From contig CAJQUW010007426.1 of assembly GCA_907163375.1 (NCBI GenBank), positions 124,001-188,000 on the forward strand: a stretch of DNA of 64,000 bases, given 5' to 3'. Numbering within the stretch: position 1 is the stretch's first letter; every line of letters begins with the position of its first letter. Shown here piece after piece: positions 24,696-36,128 of this stretch. The DNA comes from Prostheceraeus crozeri (lineage: Eukaryota > Platyhelminthes > Polycladida > Euryleptidae). Below the pieces are notes generated by a model. It worked only from the letters and a program-made list of their open reading frames with translations. It made no database searches and had not been told where the DNA came from. The position numbers and the translations under genes are program-made.

Positions 24696-24789
24696 CCGCT
24701 TGTTTACTACCGGTAGTGTAATTCTAGTGTAAACTAAGAGTAGTTAGATTTTTCCCACTTGAGGCACACCCGGTTCATGATTTGGCCCT

Positions 24790-25010
24790 CTGCTCTATTT
24801 GAAGCACAGCGGTTCGGATTTTGGCCCTTTTGAGGAGCAGTGGTTCGGATTTTGGCCCTATTTGAAGCACAGCGGTTCGGATTTTGGCCCTTTTGAGGCG
24901 CAGTGGTTCGGAATTTGGCCCTATTTGAAGCACAGCGGTTCGGATTTTGGCCCTTTTGAGGCGCAGCGGCTCGGATTTTGGCCCTTTTGAGTCGCGGAAG
25001 ATCGTATGTG
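24790..25010 (-). repeat. ~33 bp minisatellite in left TIR
   Basis: About seven units of a ~33 bp repeat around GCGGTTCGGATTTTGGCCC, alternating between two versions (CCCTATTTGAAGCACA and CCCTTTTGAGGCGCA). It has an inverted counterpart at 38440-38690. Confidence 0.9.
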
Positions 25011-26590
25011 TCCTGTTTAAGTCCACTAGGATCGTGTTTTGACCTCTTTAGGTATAGTAGGATAGGGATTTGGCCGGAAGGTTGTGGATGGAAGGTCGGA
25101 AAGGATGTCGGGAGGCGGCCGAGTATGTGATGGTAAGCAGACCAAAGGAGAGACCGGTGCAGGGCGGAAAGTTGGAGAGAAGTCGGTAGGAGAGAGTGTA
25201 GTGGAGTTGGAAAGACAGTCCGGTGCAGGTAGGAGAGAGAAGCTGACAAGCAGAGTTTGTCCAAAGTGGGTCATGTTTTGAGGCATGTCGTGAAGAAGTG
25301 GACGTGTTTTGTCCACGGTGTGCCAAATTTTGACTGAAAGAGGAAGGAAGTAGGAGTTCTCCTGTGAGGCAAGGGTAGGAATCTCTGAAAACCGCCAGAG
25401 TTAGAAAAGGTGGGTTTTGGTGGTTTTGGGATGAGAAAGGTCGTTTTTCGGCATGAAGGAGTGCTCGGATGGGAAAACGGAGGACAGATTCGGAGTCTAC
25501 TTGAAATTTTGGGTTAAGAAGGTTGTTTCCAGCGAAATCGGAGAGAAAAGATTTTGAGGACCTTCCCCCCCCTGGAAGGAAGGAAGGAAAAGAGGTGAGG
25601 GAGTGCGTCAAGGATGTGCTGGGAGGAATGGGTCCGAGAGGAAGAAACAGGTCCCTACCCCCCCTGGAAGGAAGGAAGGAGTTTTCCAGCTAGGATAGGA
25701 ATCTCAGAAGGGAGAAGGGGTGGAATGTGGGAAGGATAGAGTGAGGAAAGGGTGGATGTTGGTGGTGTTTGGGATGAGAAAAGTCAGAAATCGTCATGAA
25801 GGAGGGTTCGGATGGGAAATTGGAGTTCAGATTTGGAATCTACGTGAAATTTTGGGTTAGGAAGGAAGGCAAGAGGAGCAGCAAGGGGTGGAATCTCTGA
25901 AAACGGCAGAGTTGGAAAAAGGCGGGTGTTGATGGTTTTGGGATGAGAAAAGTCGTTTTTCGGGCAGAAGGAGGGTTCGGATGGGAAAACGGAGGCCAGA
26001 TTCGGAATCTTCGTGAAATGTTGGGTTAGGAAGGATGTTTCCAGCGACATCGGAGAGAAAAAGTTTTGAAGACGTCCCCCCCTCTGGAACGAGACTTCCA
26101 ACTTTGGTTGTAGAGATCGTACAAAGTCGTGCAATAGCTCGTTTGAAAGCTGGGAGTGAGACAAATTCAGTGGAAAACATGGCTTGTTCCTATCTGCATT
26201 CGTTTAGAGGTGAGACGTCATTCAAAATTTTGGACATTGGCAAAAAACGAGAGTTAGAATTTTCACGAAAATTGCTCTAGCGGGTGAAGCAAGCCTCGGA
26301 CGGGAAAACAGAGACCAGATTTGGAATCAGCGTCAAATTCTGCATCGGCATGGTAAATTTGAAAGCCATCGGAGAAAAAAAATTTTTCATCATTTTTCCG
26401 AAAAACGACAGTTAGAATTTTTGCGATGGCTGTGGGCTGTAGAGCCAAATGGAGGGCAGATTCGGATTCAGCGTCAAATTCTACATTGAAACGGTGAATT
26501 TCCAGCTCAATCGGAGCACTAGAACCGGAGATAGACGGGTTTAAAGTTTTTGGATGATGGGTATTACGTCATCAGCTGATCGCCACAAAC

Positions 26591-26646
26591 TATATAAGTG
26601 GAAACTCTGCTTGTGGACATCAGTTCTCCTCCCGACTGGGTTGAGG
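26591..26646 (+). promoter_or_regulatory. TATA promoter and short first exon in left TIR
   Basis: TATATAAG at 26591-26598, a likely start near 26622 (CAGTTCTCCT), and a donor GAG|GTAGGTGA at 26646. The layout matches the promoters at 29057 and 61033. The right TIR has lost this segment. The target exon is not identified. Confidence 0.5.
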
Positions 26647-27098
26647 TAGGTGAACTCCGGAGCTCTGATGATAGCATTGGAAATCTCCGAAAACCGGGTT
26701 TCTGTAAGAACCGACTTAGAAAATTTCATTGCTGAACTCAGCTAAGGCGTCAGACTTAGATGTTCGCCAGGAGATGGCCTTCGTCTCCAGGCCATAAAAG
26801 ACTCCAAAACTTTAAAGGCTTGTAACTTTGCTTCTACAAGTCCGTTTGACTTGATTCAAAAAAGGTTCGGTCACTATTGACTTACCCTAAGTGATAGACT
26901 ACTTATAAAATTTCATAAGTAGTGCTAAAAAGTTGAAGAATTTAAATTCACTAGTTTTGGAGGTTTTCTGGAGTTTTCGACCCTGCTGAAGTCAATGAAA
27001 GGATTTTTAATGATGTCTGAGCCAGTCTTCTCATGTTACAAGCAGCTTTTCACTGAAAGCGAACATGACACGGAGAGTTTTGCTGTAATATTCCACTG

Positions 27099-27622
27099 AC
27101 GGGGTGTTCCTTCGCGACGGCGGACGATGCCGTAGTGATAAGTGTGGCAAGGGAGAGTGTCATATTTTAGACCGAAACCGCTGGGGCAACTCATGTCTCA
27201 TGTTGGGCATTTGACACAGTTCTCAACGTAGCACTTTGAACGCCAATCGGTTGAGTCTTAGCTATCTTGTCATGGGTGGCATCTACACATCTCCATTGCA
27301 AAACGCTGGTGAAACACGGCTTGCTATCCCTCTCTACGGCTTGCTATCAATCTGATCAAAGTCTGCCAACCTCTTACCAACTCCACCGTTTTTCATGTCT
27401 GGCGATCAAGTCATGGACGGTGCAAATCACGGAGATTTTCGGTGTCATACTTCCTGTGTGTGGGCGTTCTTTCGAGACAGCGGTGAAGTCCGTTGCGATG
27501 AGTACTGCACCGGACGTGGGCAATGGTAATCTTTGTGAAACCTCTCTGCGTCATGTCTCCAAGTGGTTGCCTTTCGTCTCAACGTTGTACTCTGACCGCC
27601 AGGGCGACATTTAGCTATCTGC
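27099..27622 (+). repeat. Two copies of a ~170 bp module
   Basis: Diverged direct copies at about 27099-27260 and 27453-27622 share a head like GTTCCTTCGCGACGGCGG and a tail ending TTAGCTATC. A third copy is at 29225-29395 in intron 1 of the polymerase gene, and a fourth in the right TIR (about 37510-37690, inverted). Confidence 0.65.
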
Positions 27623-27825
27623 CACAGGTCACCTCATAAAATCTCCATTGCACTTGTCTCCCGACAGTTGGCCAACCATGGGAGAATGAACCATAAGTTC
27701 TTTTAAGAACTGTCTCTATCACGGAGACGAAATGATGAAGGGATGAAACGGGAGGCCACCCTTGCGCCACACGCAACACATCACAGACTTCTCTCTTTGC
27801 TAGTGAACAAGCTCTTATGAACGTA

Positions 27826-28510
27826 GTCAGAAAGTGCATCATGGTTTGCAAAAGCAAAGCTTAGTGTAGTCAAATAGTTTTACTACGACACACGTTTGTA
27901 AAAGTAAAGTTTGATCATCGAAGCTTTATTCGTGAGAATCGTCAGAAAGTGTATCATGGTTTGCAAAAGCAAAGTTTGGTGTAGCCAAACAGTTTTACTG
28001 CGACTCACGTTTGTAAAAGTAAAGTTTGATCATCGAAGTTTTATTCGTGAGTGTAGTCAGAAAGTGCATCATGGTTTGCAAAAGCAAAGTTTAGTGTATT
28101 CAAATAGTTTTACTGTGACACGCGTTTGTAAAAGTAAAGTTTGATCATTGCAGTTTTATTCGTAAGTCTAGTCAGAAAGTGTATCATGGTTTGCAAAAGC
28201 AAAGTTCAGTGTAGTCAAATAGTTTTACTGTGACACATGTTTGTGAAAGTAAAGTTTGATCATTGCAGTTTTATTCGTGCGTGTAGTCAGAAAGTGTATC
28301 ATGGTTTGCAAAAGTTTTACTGCAACACAGGTTGATGTATAGTTAGAAAGTTTAATCATTGAAGTTTTCCGAAACACAAATGTCATAAAATGCAAGCGTT
28401 AGTGTAGTCAAATAGTTTTACTGTGACACATGTTTGTAAAAGTAAAGCTCGATCATTGAAGTTTTACGAAACACAAGTGTCATGAAATGCATGCGTTAGT
28501 GTAGTCAAAT
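27826..28510 (+). repeat. 115 bp tandem repeat
   Basis: Units start with GTCAGAAAGTG at 27826, 27941, 28056, 28171 and 28286, exactly 115 bp apart, followed by truncated units to about 28510. The array starts just inside the left TIR and overlaps the 3' end of the small minus-strand gene at 28480. Confidence 0.92.
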
Positions 28511-28917
28511 AGTTTACTAATAGCAATGACAATATGGTTTATTTTATTCAGAAGCAAATGATCGCCGTAACCATGAAAATTGTCCATCCGAGAAATAATC
28601 TTCTGGAGATGTGTGTAAAACTCACAAGCATCAGTAACATATTCTTGTCTGTAGGAACGAAATTATATGTCAACACTTTCCGCTGCTTCACCTTGTGGAA
28701 AATGAGTGTAATTGACATGCGCAATTAAGTGAGCCTTGATGATACTGTCTTTGAAAAAAGATATCAACTCCGTAAATATTTCTCGTGTATAGGCTAAACA
28801 TGCTTCCAATTCTGTCTCCTCCCTTTGAAACTCAAGGATGTAATCTTGTATTAAGCCTCCGAAACTCTCTTGATGAAAACGAATCGTGCAATCATCAGTA
28901 TTGACTTCGGGCGCCAT
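28480..28917 (-). pseudogene. Small El-A protein 1 (stand-alone polymerase N-module), one stop
   Basis: A 146-codon frame from ATG at 28917 to TGA at 28480, broken by one in-frame TAA at 28663-28665. It aligns throughout with the intact 140-residue protein at 35706-36128: IRFHQESFGGLIQDYILEF against FRFHRQSFRGKVRDYIISF near the N-terminus, and HGYGDHLLLNKINHIVIAI against HEHGSNLLLCRIKHIHIQL at the C-terminus, the latter beyond the stop. Both resemble in layout the segment between the zinc fingers and the polymerase domain at about 31060-31450. The function is unknown; if it mirrors the polymerase N-terminus, a role in priming or protein contact in replication is possible, but that is inference. 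It diverges from the gene at 29057; a near-palindrome GATGTGCGTGCGCACATC lies between at 28977-28994. Confidence 0.6.
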
Positions 28918-29056
28918 GGTTGAGTCTATTGCTAAACATCATGTTTACCTAGGAAGATTTCAATAACGCGTTACAGATGTGCGTGCGCACATCAGGAACT
29001 CTAGCTCGTCTGTGATTGGACGAGAGGTCTCATCCATACACCGCTTAGGAAAATCT

Positions 29057-29105
29057 TATAAAAGGCATTGCACCAACTTTGCTCGTCACATTTATCTTTC
29101 ACAAG
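29057..29105 (+). promoter_or_regulatory. TATA promoter and non-coding exon 1 of El-A polymerase gene
   Basis: TATAAAA at 29057-29063, likely start near 29088, and a strong donor CAAG|GTGAGT at 29106. The matching acceptor is TTTCCTTTTCAG at 29504-29515. Confidence 0.7.
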
Positions 29106-29122
29106 GTGAGTGTCGGTGAGCT

Positions 29123-29181
29123 CCTGCTATCAGGTTGTTTTGACTTGCTATCAAGTTGAATAGTCTCTTGCTATCAAGAGA
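29123..29181 (+). repeat. Three CTAT-loop hairpins in intron 1
   Basis: CCTG-CTAT-CAGG (29123-29134), ACTTG-CTAT-CAAGT (29143-29156) and TCTCTTG-CTAT-CAAGAGA (29164-29181). The loop is constant while the stems differ but still pair. Confidence 0.7.
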
Positions 29182-29515
29182 TTCACTTCTGCTCATAAAA
29201 CATATCATCGCTGTAATACCTCCTTTGCTCGAGCGTTCCTTCGGGACGGCGGGTACTGCCGTAGAGGGATTGCGTTGCACGGGTTGTTCGTCGTTTGTTA
29301 GACCGAAACCTCTGAGCCGTTGCTCATGTTGGGCGTTCGACTTCATACTCAACGTGACGCTTTCTCTCGCCAGGTCAGAGTACTTTAGCCATTCGACAAA
29401 GGTTAGTCTTTATGATATGGAGTAGAGTGAAATGTAACTCATTAGATGTCACTTCAATGATTGTTCCCGTGATAAACGTTGACTGGGTAGATGAAACTTC
29501 ATATTTCCTTTTCAG

Positions 29516-30230
29516 TTATTGAAATCTTACAATTCATTACCTACCAACTGTCCGACATGGAATTCCAAGGAGAAATCGAACGTTACCGCGTCTCTGCCAA
29601 GTTGGAGGAAAGGTTGATTCAGCAATGTAAGTTGACTAACTTTATGACTAACGTCATTAGGCTAGAATGTGTGTTGAATGTAGGAAGCATTGCTCATAAC
29701 TTAACACCACAGGAGTTCTGTCCTTGTGAATCAAGACCCTAGTGTCTCCATATTTTATTCATTTTTTAACCGAACTCATTTTCGTAAATTTCAATGTGGC
29801 GGTTCCATTCCTTTTCAGTGAAGCAGCGCATTATGAACAAGGAGTCTGTCCCTGAAGGGGTACTCGGTCGAGCATATGTGCGACTTGGAATGTGCAAGTT
29901 TGTGTGAATGATGATTCTTACTAGAATTCAATAACAGTAGTTCATGCGACTTATCTCCATCAATTTCTCTACAGATTTGAGCAAGAAGGCGAATTTGGAA
30001 GAAGCTGTGAGGCGGAAATATGAGGAAGATTATCCGGCCCTACCGTCTCACCCATGCACTTCGGGAATAATAATCGCCCAACATCGTCCGTCATCGCATG
30101 CTCCTACACCTGCTCCTCGCTAAACTCATCCCTCCAATGCCAAAGCTGCGAACCCTTTCACTCTCCGCCGATGTTTCTCTCCTACCGCCATCGCATCCCT
30201 CCACCATACCAGAGTTGAATTTATTAGAGG
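29516..30230 (+). pseudogene. 5' coding exons of El-A polymerase gene
   Basis: Exon 2 runs 29516-29626 with ATG at 29557 (MEFQGEIERYRVSAKLEERL) and donor GTAAGT at 29627. Exon 3 starts at 29819 after CTTTTCAG and continues the frame; its donor is unclear. Exon 4 starts at 29975 after TTTCTCTACAG, reads as a charged helix (NLEEAVRRKYEEDYP) and ends at donor GAGG|GTGAGT at 30231. The early frame of exon 4 closes at 30121 and the late part reads in another frame (PSHPSTIPELNLLEG), so an indel is likely. The next acceptor position, near 30310, has a good pyrimidine tract but ends in AC, not AG. This region would give the polymerase protein an acidic, partly coiled-coil leader; its role is unknown. 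Confidence 0.5.
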
Positions 30231-30314
30231 GTGAGTACACGTTTGTGGGAAGCGGGATTGCTAAGCTAAGTAAAATGAATTTCATATGACTAATTCATTT
30301 ATCTTTTTTGCACA

Positions 30315-31182
30315 TGTGACAAACCCACTGCCGGAAAATGACCTCCCTACCGTTCCACCAACATCACCACGCGATCCTCCTCTCATCTCGGCTAAGGAAG
30401 TAGAAGAATTGCTAAATGCTGAGGAGGAAAACGATGGAATACAGAGTGAAGGAGCTGATTCAAGTGAAGACATACTGACTCAGCGACAGAACTACAGTCA
30501 GGAGAATCAGAGTGAGGTGAAAAAGTCAACCTGCAGCCGCTGTAGGAAGGCGTTCTTCGATGAGGCCACACTCAGAAGGCATCTTAGAAATGCGGTGTGC
30601 GAGGCAGCGAAGAAGGCAGCAAGGACTTCTGACTCCACATGTCCAACATGCTACAATCATTTTGCTACGCCTTCAAGTCTAAAGCGACATCAACGACGTG
30701 ACGCATGCAGGGAAGAGAAGAAGTCACCGTTGATGACCTGTGGAAGTGCGCCCAACAACCAATATGAACAACAACTGGCAATTGGGTCAACAAGTAATTG
30801 TGACAGAATCGATCCGCAAGCTGATCAGAAACCTAAGTGTGAAGCATGTGGGAAAACGTTTCACACCATCTACAACTTACAGCGGCATACGGATTGCGGC
30901 TCTTGTGGAATGGTGAGGAAACCACCGACGTCGACAAGTAGAGAGAATCGCTCACAGCTCATCGGCTTCAGCTGCTCTTCCTGTCACAAAACTTTCCCAA
31001 GTCATTTTATTCTCTCTTCACACACACTTTTACACACACGTTCCATGGAGCACTATCAACAGAACGTTGTTACTCTCCAGCTGCGCAAGTTCTCCCTCGA
31101 GAGCCTTGTGCGCGATAATAGGATGGAGTCAACTGAGGCAGTATCAGACATAGGATCATTTCTTATTGAGAATTTGTCATAA
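30315..31182 (+). pseudogene. El-A polymerase gene: zinc-finger segment
   Basis: An open frame carrying four Cys/His fingers: CSRCRKAFFDEATLRRHLRN, CPTCYNHFATPSSLKRHQRR, CEACGKTFHTIYNLQRHTDC (these three end in Cys, C2HC) and CSSCHKTFPSHFILSSHTLL (C2H2). It begins with a Pro/acidic linker (NPLPENDLPTVPPTSPRD). Zinc fingers in front of a protein-primed-type polymerase with an HNH-like knuckle are a known arrangement in metazoan element-borne polymerases. The frame is stopped by TAA at 31180-31182, but the same frame continues at once into the next segment, so this is one gene with a nonsense codon rather than two genes. Confidence 0.75.
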
Positions 31183-31191
31183 ATTCAGCAA

Positions 31192-34100
31192 ATGTTTGCA
31201 ACCCTCCATCAATTTCTAGTGAAGGCTCTCATATATGTTACAGTGCGCTACAATAAAATAGATTATAGCACTGGTGAAGTGTGTGATGTCATTAGGTTGC
31301 ACATTCCTTTTGCTCAGGCTGACACTGCCACGGATATTCACCAGTGGCTTCAGTCTCACATCCAACACATAAATACTAAGCTTGAGAAACAAAATGAAAG
31401 AGATAGTGGCTTGATTTTTGATGGTGTAGAAACAGTCGATTTCAAAGTCATTCTTAGTGAAAATTCAAATGGTCAGGGTGCGTTTACCCTTCCAAAGTCA
31501 CTGGCTGAAAAGAAAGCAGTCATAAATGTCCAATGTAGCAGTCAATGTTTTAAGTATGCCGTCCTCTCTATTCTCCATTATGATGACATTCATAGGAACC
31601 ATCAAAGAGTCAGCAAATACATCGAATGGGAGGATGAGCTTAAGTTTGACGGGTTAGATGTCAACACTATAGATTTTAAAGGCATCGCCCAATTTTAAAA
31701 ATTGAATAAAATCAAGATCATAGTTCATCTCTGGCATGGTGGACTGAAAGGAGTGCGTTACAATGATCGTGCCAGCACCTATGAGAAAGTTGTCAATGTG
31801 CTCCTTGTGTATAATGAAAATCAACCACAGTGGCATTATTGTGGAATTCCAAGTATAAAGAGATTGTACTCACATCTTTAATCATACAAGAGCGACAAAA
31901 TTATTTATTGCGATCGCTGCATACGACACTTTACATCAAAGTCATTATTTGACATTATGAGTGGTGCTCACGTGGCAAACTCCAAATGGAAGTGATGCCA
32001 AAAGATAAAAATTTTATGTACAAACCTTGTGGAAGCGAATTGAGTCCTATTTGCGTAATTTACGCAGACATAGAGTGCTATATTGATCCCGATACCAAAA
32101 GCCACGAGGCCGCCGCCATTGCATGCTATGAAGTTTGGCATCCCTACTACAAAAATCTAAATAAGATGTATGTATGGCAATGTAAAGACTGTACATTAGA
32201 ATTCCTATAATATTTAGATGGAAAAGCACGTTTCCACCAACGTTATGAAATTGATCTAACGAAGAAGTCCATGTGCTTCACTGAGCAAGATAGGCTTAAA
32301 TTTGATCACTGCATGACATGTCCCAAATGCAAGACTAACTTCGATGAACAACATAGGAAAGTCAGAGACCACTGCCACCTTAGCGGCAAGTTCAGATCAG
32401 CACTGTGTAATAAATGTAACATCAGTATGAGACTCAAAGGAAGATCGCTCGCCGTCATTTTTCACAATTTTAAGTCTTATGATGCACATATTCTCATTCG
32501 GAATGGGATAGGTAAAATAAAATCGTGGACAGTGAATGTCATTGCACAAAGTCGGGAAAAGTTTATGTCAATGTCGGCTAAAGCTCATGTTGATAAAACA
32601 GCTGAGGGGAAGCCGGTTTTCTTTGAAATTAAGTTTATGGACGGTTATCAATTCATGTCGACTTCTCTGGCAGTATTGGCCAATAATTTAGACCAACTTC
32701 CACTCACACAGAATATGATAAAAGACTATCCAAACATCAGCGACACCCTCATTCGTCGGAAAGGAGTATTTCCATATAGTTATTTCACTTCTATGGACAC
32801 TTTAAAGGAAACTGCCCTTCCATCAATTGATAAATTCACTAATGACTTAACGGGTGAAGCATGTAGCATCGAGGATTATGAACATGCCAAATTGGCATGG
32901 CAAAAGTTTGATTGTCACACATTCAATGACTTTATGATAGCCTATTTAAAGTTGGATGTATACCTTGTAGCTGACGTGTTTGAAGCCTTCCGTCAAATGA
33001 CACTGGCACAAGGTGCTTTAGATCCGGTGCATTTTATAAGTTTACCAGCCATGTCCTATATGTCAGCATTCAAAATGACCGGTGAAACGATCCACCTCTT
33101 GCAAGATGCCGAAATGTACAACTTATTTGAACGTGGAATAAGAGGTGGTCTGACTTTTGTCAATAAACATAAAGTCAACTATGTTTCGGATGGCATTCAT
33201 AGCACATATCTGAAGTACATTGACCAGAACAATTTATATGGCAGTGCGCTATCAAAGCCGCTTCCACATTCAAATTTCAAATGGATTAGTGAAGATGAAA
33301 TAAAACATTTTTCAAACCCACAACACATTTTGGAACTGGATGATGAGGGAGACGTAGGTTACTTATTTGAAGTTGATCTCATCTACCCAGATGATATAAA
33401 AGATGAAACATCGGGTTATGTAGCCGAAGATATGTTTTCTCCTTATATGGAAGAATACAATAGGAAAATAGAACAGCAATGCAGCCGAAAATATAAACCA
33501 TGTCGCAAACTTTTGCTAACACAGTATGACAAGAGCAACTACATTGTTCATTACAGCATTCTAAAATTCTATCTTGACATGGGCATGCAACTAGCTAAAG
33601 TTCATCGAGCCATACATTTCACACAAAGGTGCTTTCTGAAACCCTACATTGATTTTAATAGTGAGAAGCGTGCTGCCTCCAAAAACCCATTTGAAAAAGA
33701 TTATTTCAAATTTAAGAATAATTCATTATTTGGCAAGACCATGGAAGACGTTCGCAACCGTATGGATTATAAGCTAGTGTCGGATCCAGAAAAAGTAGAC
33801 AAAATTATCAAGTCACCACTTTACTTGATGCATGACCTCATAAGTGAGGATGTCACAGGCTTCAAATTATTTAAGTCGAGTGTGGTGCTGTGTAAGCCCA
33901 TCTTCATCGGACAAGCCGTTCTCGACCACTCTAAATTGGAAATGTTTAAGGTATTTTATAAAACACTGAGACCTTGTCCAATTTTCCATCGCCTTGAGCT
34001 AGTTGGTGGTGACACCGATAGCTTTTTCCTAGCCGTCACAGTGAAACAGCAAATTCCAGAAAATGACATCCTTAAACATTTTGAAAATAAATTTGATAGT

Positions 34101-34570
34101 TCCAATTATCCATCAACACATCCACTTTACTCAATTAAGAGCAAGGCAAAACTCGGATGATTCATGGTGGATGAATGGTAAGATTATGGTAAGATGAATG
34201 TGGTGGGAGTCCTCTAGAAGAAATGATATTGCTAAGGCCTGAAATGTATTCGATGAAATATAGGGACACCTCTGACTCCATCAAACGTGCCAAAGGTATT
34301 TCACGTTCCTTTGTGAAAAATTTTAACCATGAAAATTACCGCATAGCATACGAAGATAAAATGGATAGCTACGTCGATATGACAATAATAAAATCAACCA
34401 ACCATCAAATTCAAACGTGCACATATAGAAAGCGTGCTCTCAGCGCGTGGGAGAACAAACGTTGTTGGTTGAGTCCCAACCACTCACTCCCTCATGGACA
34501 TCCGGACACATATCGTCCACCACCTAAAAAACGAAAATTTTCTCTTCCTCCATCTTGCGATGATATATGA
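31192..34570 (+). pseudogene. El-A family B DNA polymerase (protein-primed type), broken
   Basis: The polymerase part of the element. The first 170 residues (31192-31698) form the N-terminal module. Exonuclease motifs are visible: ADIEC (GAC at 32067), HNFKSYDAH, and YLKLDVYLVAD. A Cys/His knuckle (CPKCKTNF...DHCHLSG...CNKC, 32320-32420) lies between Exo I and Exo II. Polymerase motif A reads DQNNLYGS (about 33222), motif B KNNSLFGK (about 33714), motif C GGDTDSFF (34005-34025), and a basic tail (KRAKGISRS, KRALSAWENKR) follows. The block 32271-34160 is uninterrupted. Lesions are in-frame TAA at 31696, 31879 and 32208, TGA at 31993 with a frameshift nearby, TGA at 34158, and a further frameshift before 34223. 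Family identification is firm; activity of this copy is not expected. Confidence 0.92.
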
Positions 34571-34645
34571 GCCGTTCACGCTATTTGTTGACGTTTGTGC
34601 TTTTTGAACTATTTTACAAGACACATTCCTATTGCCGATTTAAAT

Positions 34646-34719
<74 letters not shown>

Positions 34720-35705
34720 GTTGACACACTTTCGATTCATAGTTGAATAAAACATTTACAGATGTAATTATAACCATTCCATAAGCCATGATCCATCCCT
34801 TATAACACTTCGTTGGTTAAGACATGGTTTAATCATGAAAGCGATCTAAACATTGATTTAGAGTGAATGGCTGTTACTTAAGCATTTATTGCCTACATTC
34901 TATATACCTTAGATTTTACATTGCAGCGATTGTAACTGTAAGGAATTACTTACAACTGTTGATCGTAAAGCATCACAAAACTGAATCCATAAACAATCCG
35001 CTGAAGGTTTGTATATCACGAGCCAATGCGCAGTTATTGTTAATTTGTCAATACATGGTTGTTGAAAACCGGATTTGACATTATCTAAATCATCCACATT
35101 GGCCATCGCTGTTAAGTTTCACTATAAATTCAGATAGAGAAAACAAGCATGTTCTACTTAAATTGTATTCAACGTAGGAGAGTCTGAATGCCCGTTTACA
35201 TTGAACATAAAGTGCTTCAATACAAACGGCATCTTTCGAAACTAATGTTACAATGAACAACTATTGAATTGTCTAGCAGCGCAACATTCACAAATTCACT
35301 GTTGACGATTAAAAAGGAAAGGGTCCATGTACATGGAAGCTACAATGCACTTCGGATGATATTTTACGCTGTAGGTAACTTCCTCATACAAAATGCAATG
35401 GTGTTCAGCAAATGAGATGTCTTCTACGAGACATGCAGTCATGTCAAAGATCATTTCAGCTTAGTGTGGTCATAATGCATGTGTTAGTCTCCAGATACAC
35501 TACCAATCCAGCATGATGAATGAAGGTATAGAATGTAGAGAATTCGTGTCTCACATGTATCCGCAGTATCATGTCCGAACGTGTACCTCTGAAGAATGAC
35601 AACCAGCGTTTAGTTATAAGCACGATTAGTTAACGAAACCAATGACAGAGCATGGCTTATATACTGACTTCATGATTTGTGATAAGAGTTATGCAGTTCA
35701 ATATC
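34571..35705. other. El-A intergenic; (TA)n microsatellite at 34654-34715
   Basis: About 30 TA dinucleotides in a row near 34654-34715. No gene is supported elsewhere in this stretch, which lies between the 3' ends of the polymerase and the small minus-strand gene. Confidence 0.8.
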
Positions 35706-36128
35706 TCAATCAAGCACATTCAGTTGAATATGTATATGTTTGATGCGACATAGTAGCAAGTTTGAACCATGTTCATGAAATGTTTCCAAACGCGAGGCAA
35801 CCTTTGCCATGTGCCGCTGATAGAAATCATCCGGATCATATATACACTCTGCAGAATATGATGCAAAGTGAAAACACTCACGTTCACCAATGTATTCACC
35901 TTTCGTTTTCTCAAATTCGATTTCTGCTACGAGACGTCCCTTCACATACTTGTCTTTCATGTTTTCCATCAGCTGTTGAAACACTAAGTATTCCTTTCCA
36001 ATTGCAAGCCCTAAGTCGGCACACTCATTGTGAAAAGAAATGATGTAGTCGCGCACTTTACCTCGAAAACTTTGTCGATGAAAGCGAAAGGAGCAGAACT
36101 CATTGTCAAACTCAACTGCATAAGACAT
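35706..36128 (-). CDS. Small El-A protein 2 (stand-alone polymerase N-module), intact
   Basis: An uninterrupted 140-residue frame from ATG at 36128. It contains FCSFRFHRQSFRGKVRDYII, KGRLVAEIEFEKTKGEYIGE and HEHGSNLLLCRIKHIHIQLN. The mix of a strand, two helices, strands and a closing strand parallels the polymerase N-terminal module (LVKALIYVTVRYNKIDYSTG, then RDSGLIFDGVETVDFKVIL). It is the paralogue of the broken gene at 28480-28917 on the same strand on the other side of the polymerase. A TATA-like TTATATTC at about 36217-36224 on the minus strand could be its promoter. It is the only intact gene in El-A, which suggests retention or later inactivation. The function is unknown; a partner of replication is a guess from context. 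Confidence 0.6.
   Translation of the reverse strand: MSYAVEFDNEFCSFRFHRQSFRGKVRDYIISFHNECADLGLAIGKEYLVFQQLMENMKDKYVKGRLVAEIEFEKTKGEYIGERECFHFASYSAECIYDPDDFYQRHMAKVASRLETFHEHGSNLLLCRIKHIHIQLNVLD

Larger units (their letters stand above)
24739..27820 (+). repeat. El-A left terminal inverted repeat (~3.1 kb)
   Basis: Matches the right TIR in inverse from the outer end through the tandem SEPLRLKRAKIRT-type repeats, a block around 25030-25160, a poly-C core near 26070, 26090-26380 and 27430-27820. The left arm is ~1.7 kb longer than the right because of extra ~290 bp repeat units (25200-26060) and the 26380-27430 stretch with a promoter. Reading frames inside are repeat translations. Confidence 0.85.

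Noticed and set aside
24739-26180. ORFs of 83-187 residues in the El-A left TIR
   Set aside because: They translate the 33 bp and ~290 bp repeats, and their inverse counterparts in the right TIR differ in frame.
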